DNA of 5,663 nt from Candidatus Omnitrophota bacterium (lineage in GTDB: Bacteria > Omnitrophota > Gorgyraeia > Duberdicusellales > 4484-171). The translations under genes and the position numbers were made by a program. Positions within the stretch are counted from its first letter, which is position 1. Every line of letters begins with the position of its first letter. Location: NCBI GenBank assembly GCA_028717025.1, contig JAQUOR010000116.1:1-5663 (forward strand), given 5' to 3'. Positions 5,207-5,663 of the stretch are shown piece after piece. Below the pieces are notes generated by a model, which was not told the origin of the DNA, made no database searches, and saw only the letters and a list, made by a program, of their open reading frames with translations.

Positions 5207-5663
5207 ATGAAAAATATTTTTATCACCATAGCAGGGATCTATATTACCCTTCTGGGATTAGTGCTGGCAGGGATGATAGGGATAAGCTTGTTCTTCCTTG
5301 ATGAAGGCACTGCCAGCTTACCCATGAATTATAATCCTTCCTTTCTTGTTATTTCATACTTACCCTTTACTATATGGCTGCTCAGTACCGGGATAAGTCT
5401 CCTTTTAAGAAAGAATTGGGCGCGCTATTCTCTTTTTATCATGTCTTTCTTTGCGCTCTTCATGGGTCTGGTAATTTCCATCACCCACTTGCTGTTTCCT
5501 TCAGCAACCAACATATCCTTTTTCTTAAGGACAATTTCCTTTGCGCTTATTTTAATTTTTTTTATCGTAATACCGATGTTCTTTCTGATATTTTTCAACA
5601 AGAAAACGTTAAAACAATTGTTTAAATCGATAAACTATCAAGAAGCGGAAACACAGAAACCTT
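5207..5663 (+). CDS. Four-helix integral membrane protein, 3'-truncated by window
   Basis: The frame opens at ATG 5207 and runs without a stop to the window end, giving at least 152 residues. Four hydrophobic segments are evident at about 6-30, 46-67, 74-95 and 104-130, with a short loop LRKNWARYS between the second and third. A basic tail (NKKTLKQLFK, 131-140) follows, then a polar stretch to residue 152. The positive charge after helix 4 and between helices 2 and 3 places those ends in the cytoplasm, with both termini inside. The K-N-W-A-R loop and the post-helix-4 tail are typical of small, widespread four-helix membrane proteins of unknown function; no transport or catalytic motif is seen. 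An ordinary Shine-Dalgarno is lacking (only GGGA, about 10 bases upstream). The protein is probably nearly complete, but this cannot be confirmed. A + strand open frame at 5374-5625 in another phase is a shadow of this gene. Confidence 0.8.
   Translation, partial: MKNIFITIAGIYITLLGLVLAGMIGISLFFLDEGTASLPMNYNPSFLVISYLPFTIWLLSTGISLLLRKNWARYSLFIMSFFALFMGLVISITHLLFPSATNISFFLRTISFALILIFFIVIPMFFLIFFNKKTLKQLFKSINYQEAETQKP

Noticed and set aside
5374..5625. + strand open frame of 83 codons near the window end
   Set aside because: It overlaps the four-helix membrane protein frame from 5207, which has clear transmembrane periodicity and runs open to the edge; the 5374 frame is its shadow.

Overview
The window reads as ordinary bacterial chromosome, gene-dense and of medium GC content, with every recognisable gene on the + strand. 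Three exported proteins with Sec-type signal peptides, TPR repeats and a PsbP-like domain point to a Gram-negative-type envelope. The style resembles candidate-phylum genomes such as Omnitrophota or other deep-branching didermic bacteria, but that placement is an impression from protein style, not demonstrated.

Layout: (1) 1-1084, the C-terminal two thirds of a long-chain acyl-CoA synthetase that begins upstream. (2) 1149-1832, a compact RluA-family pseudouridine synthase, overlapping by ATGA with (3) 1829-2989, an exported TPR protein carrying a small N-terminal 'LKSG..VEG' module. (4) 3046-3420, a single-domain STAS protein with its own promoter and a consensus Shine-Dalgarno. (5) 3504-4052, an exported protein with one TPR-like helical pair and a C-terminal coiled coil, possibly leaderless. 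Seven bases later comes (6) 4060-4995, an exported protein with the same LKSG module, a proline-rich linker and a PsbP-like domain. (7) 5207 to the window end, a four-helix membrane protein cut by the window edge. It is preceded by a 211-base intergenic region with an extended -10 promoter and inverted repeats.

How the genes fit together: proteins 3 and 6 share a 45-residue module right after the signal peptide (22 identities, no gaps) but have unrelated C-terminal halves. With protein 5 between them, this looks like a small locus of envelope or periplasmic scaffold proteins. The STAS protein may belong to a partner-switching regulatory circuit, but no anti-sigma kinase or phosphatase lies in the window. 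I see no mobile element, CRISPR array, RNA gene or defence system. The points most worth a second look are the shared module, the possible leaderless transcript and the operator-like repeats before the last gene.
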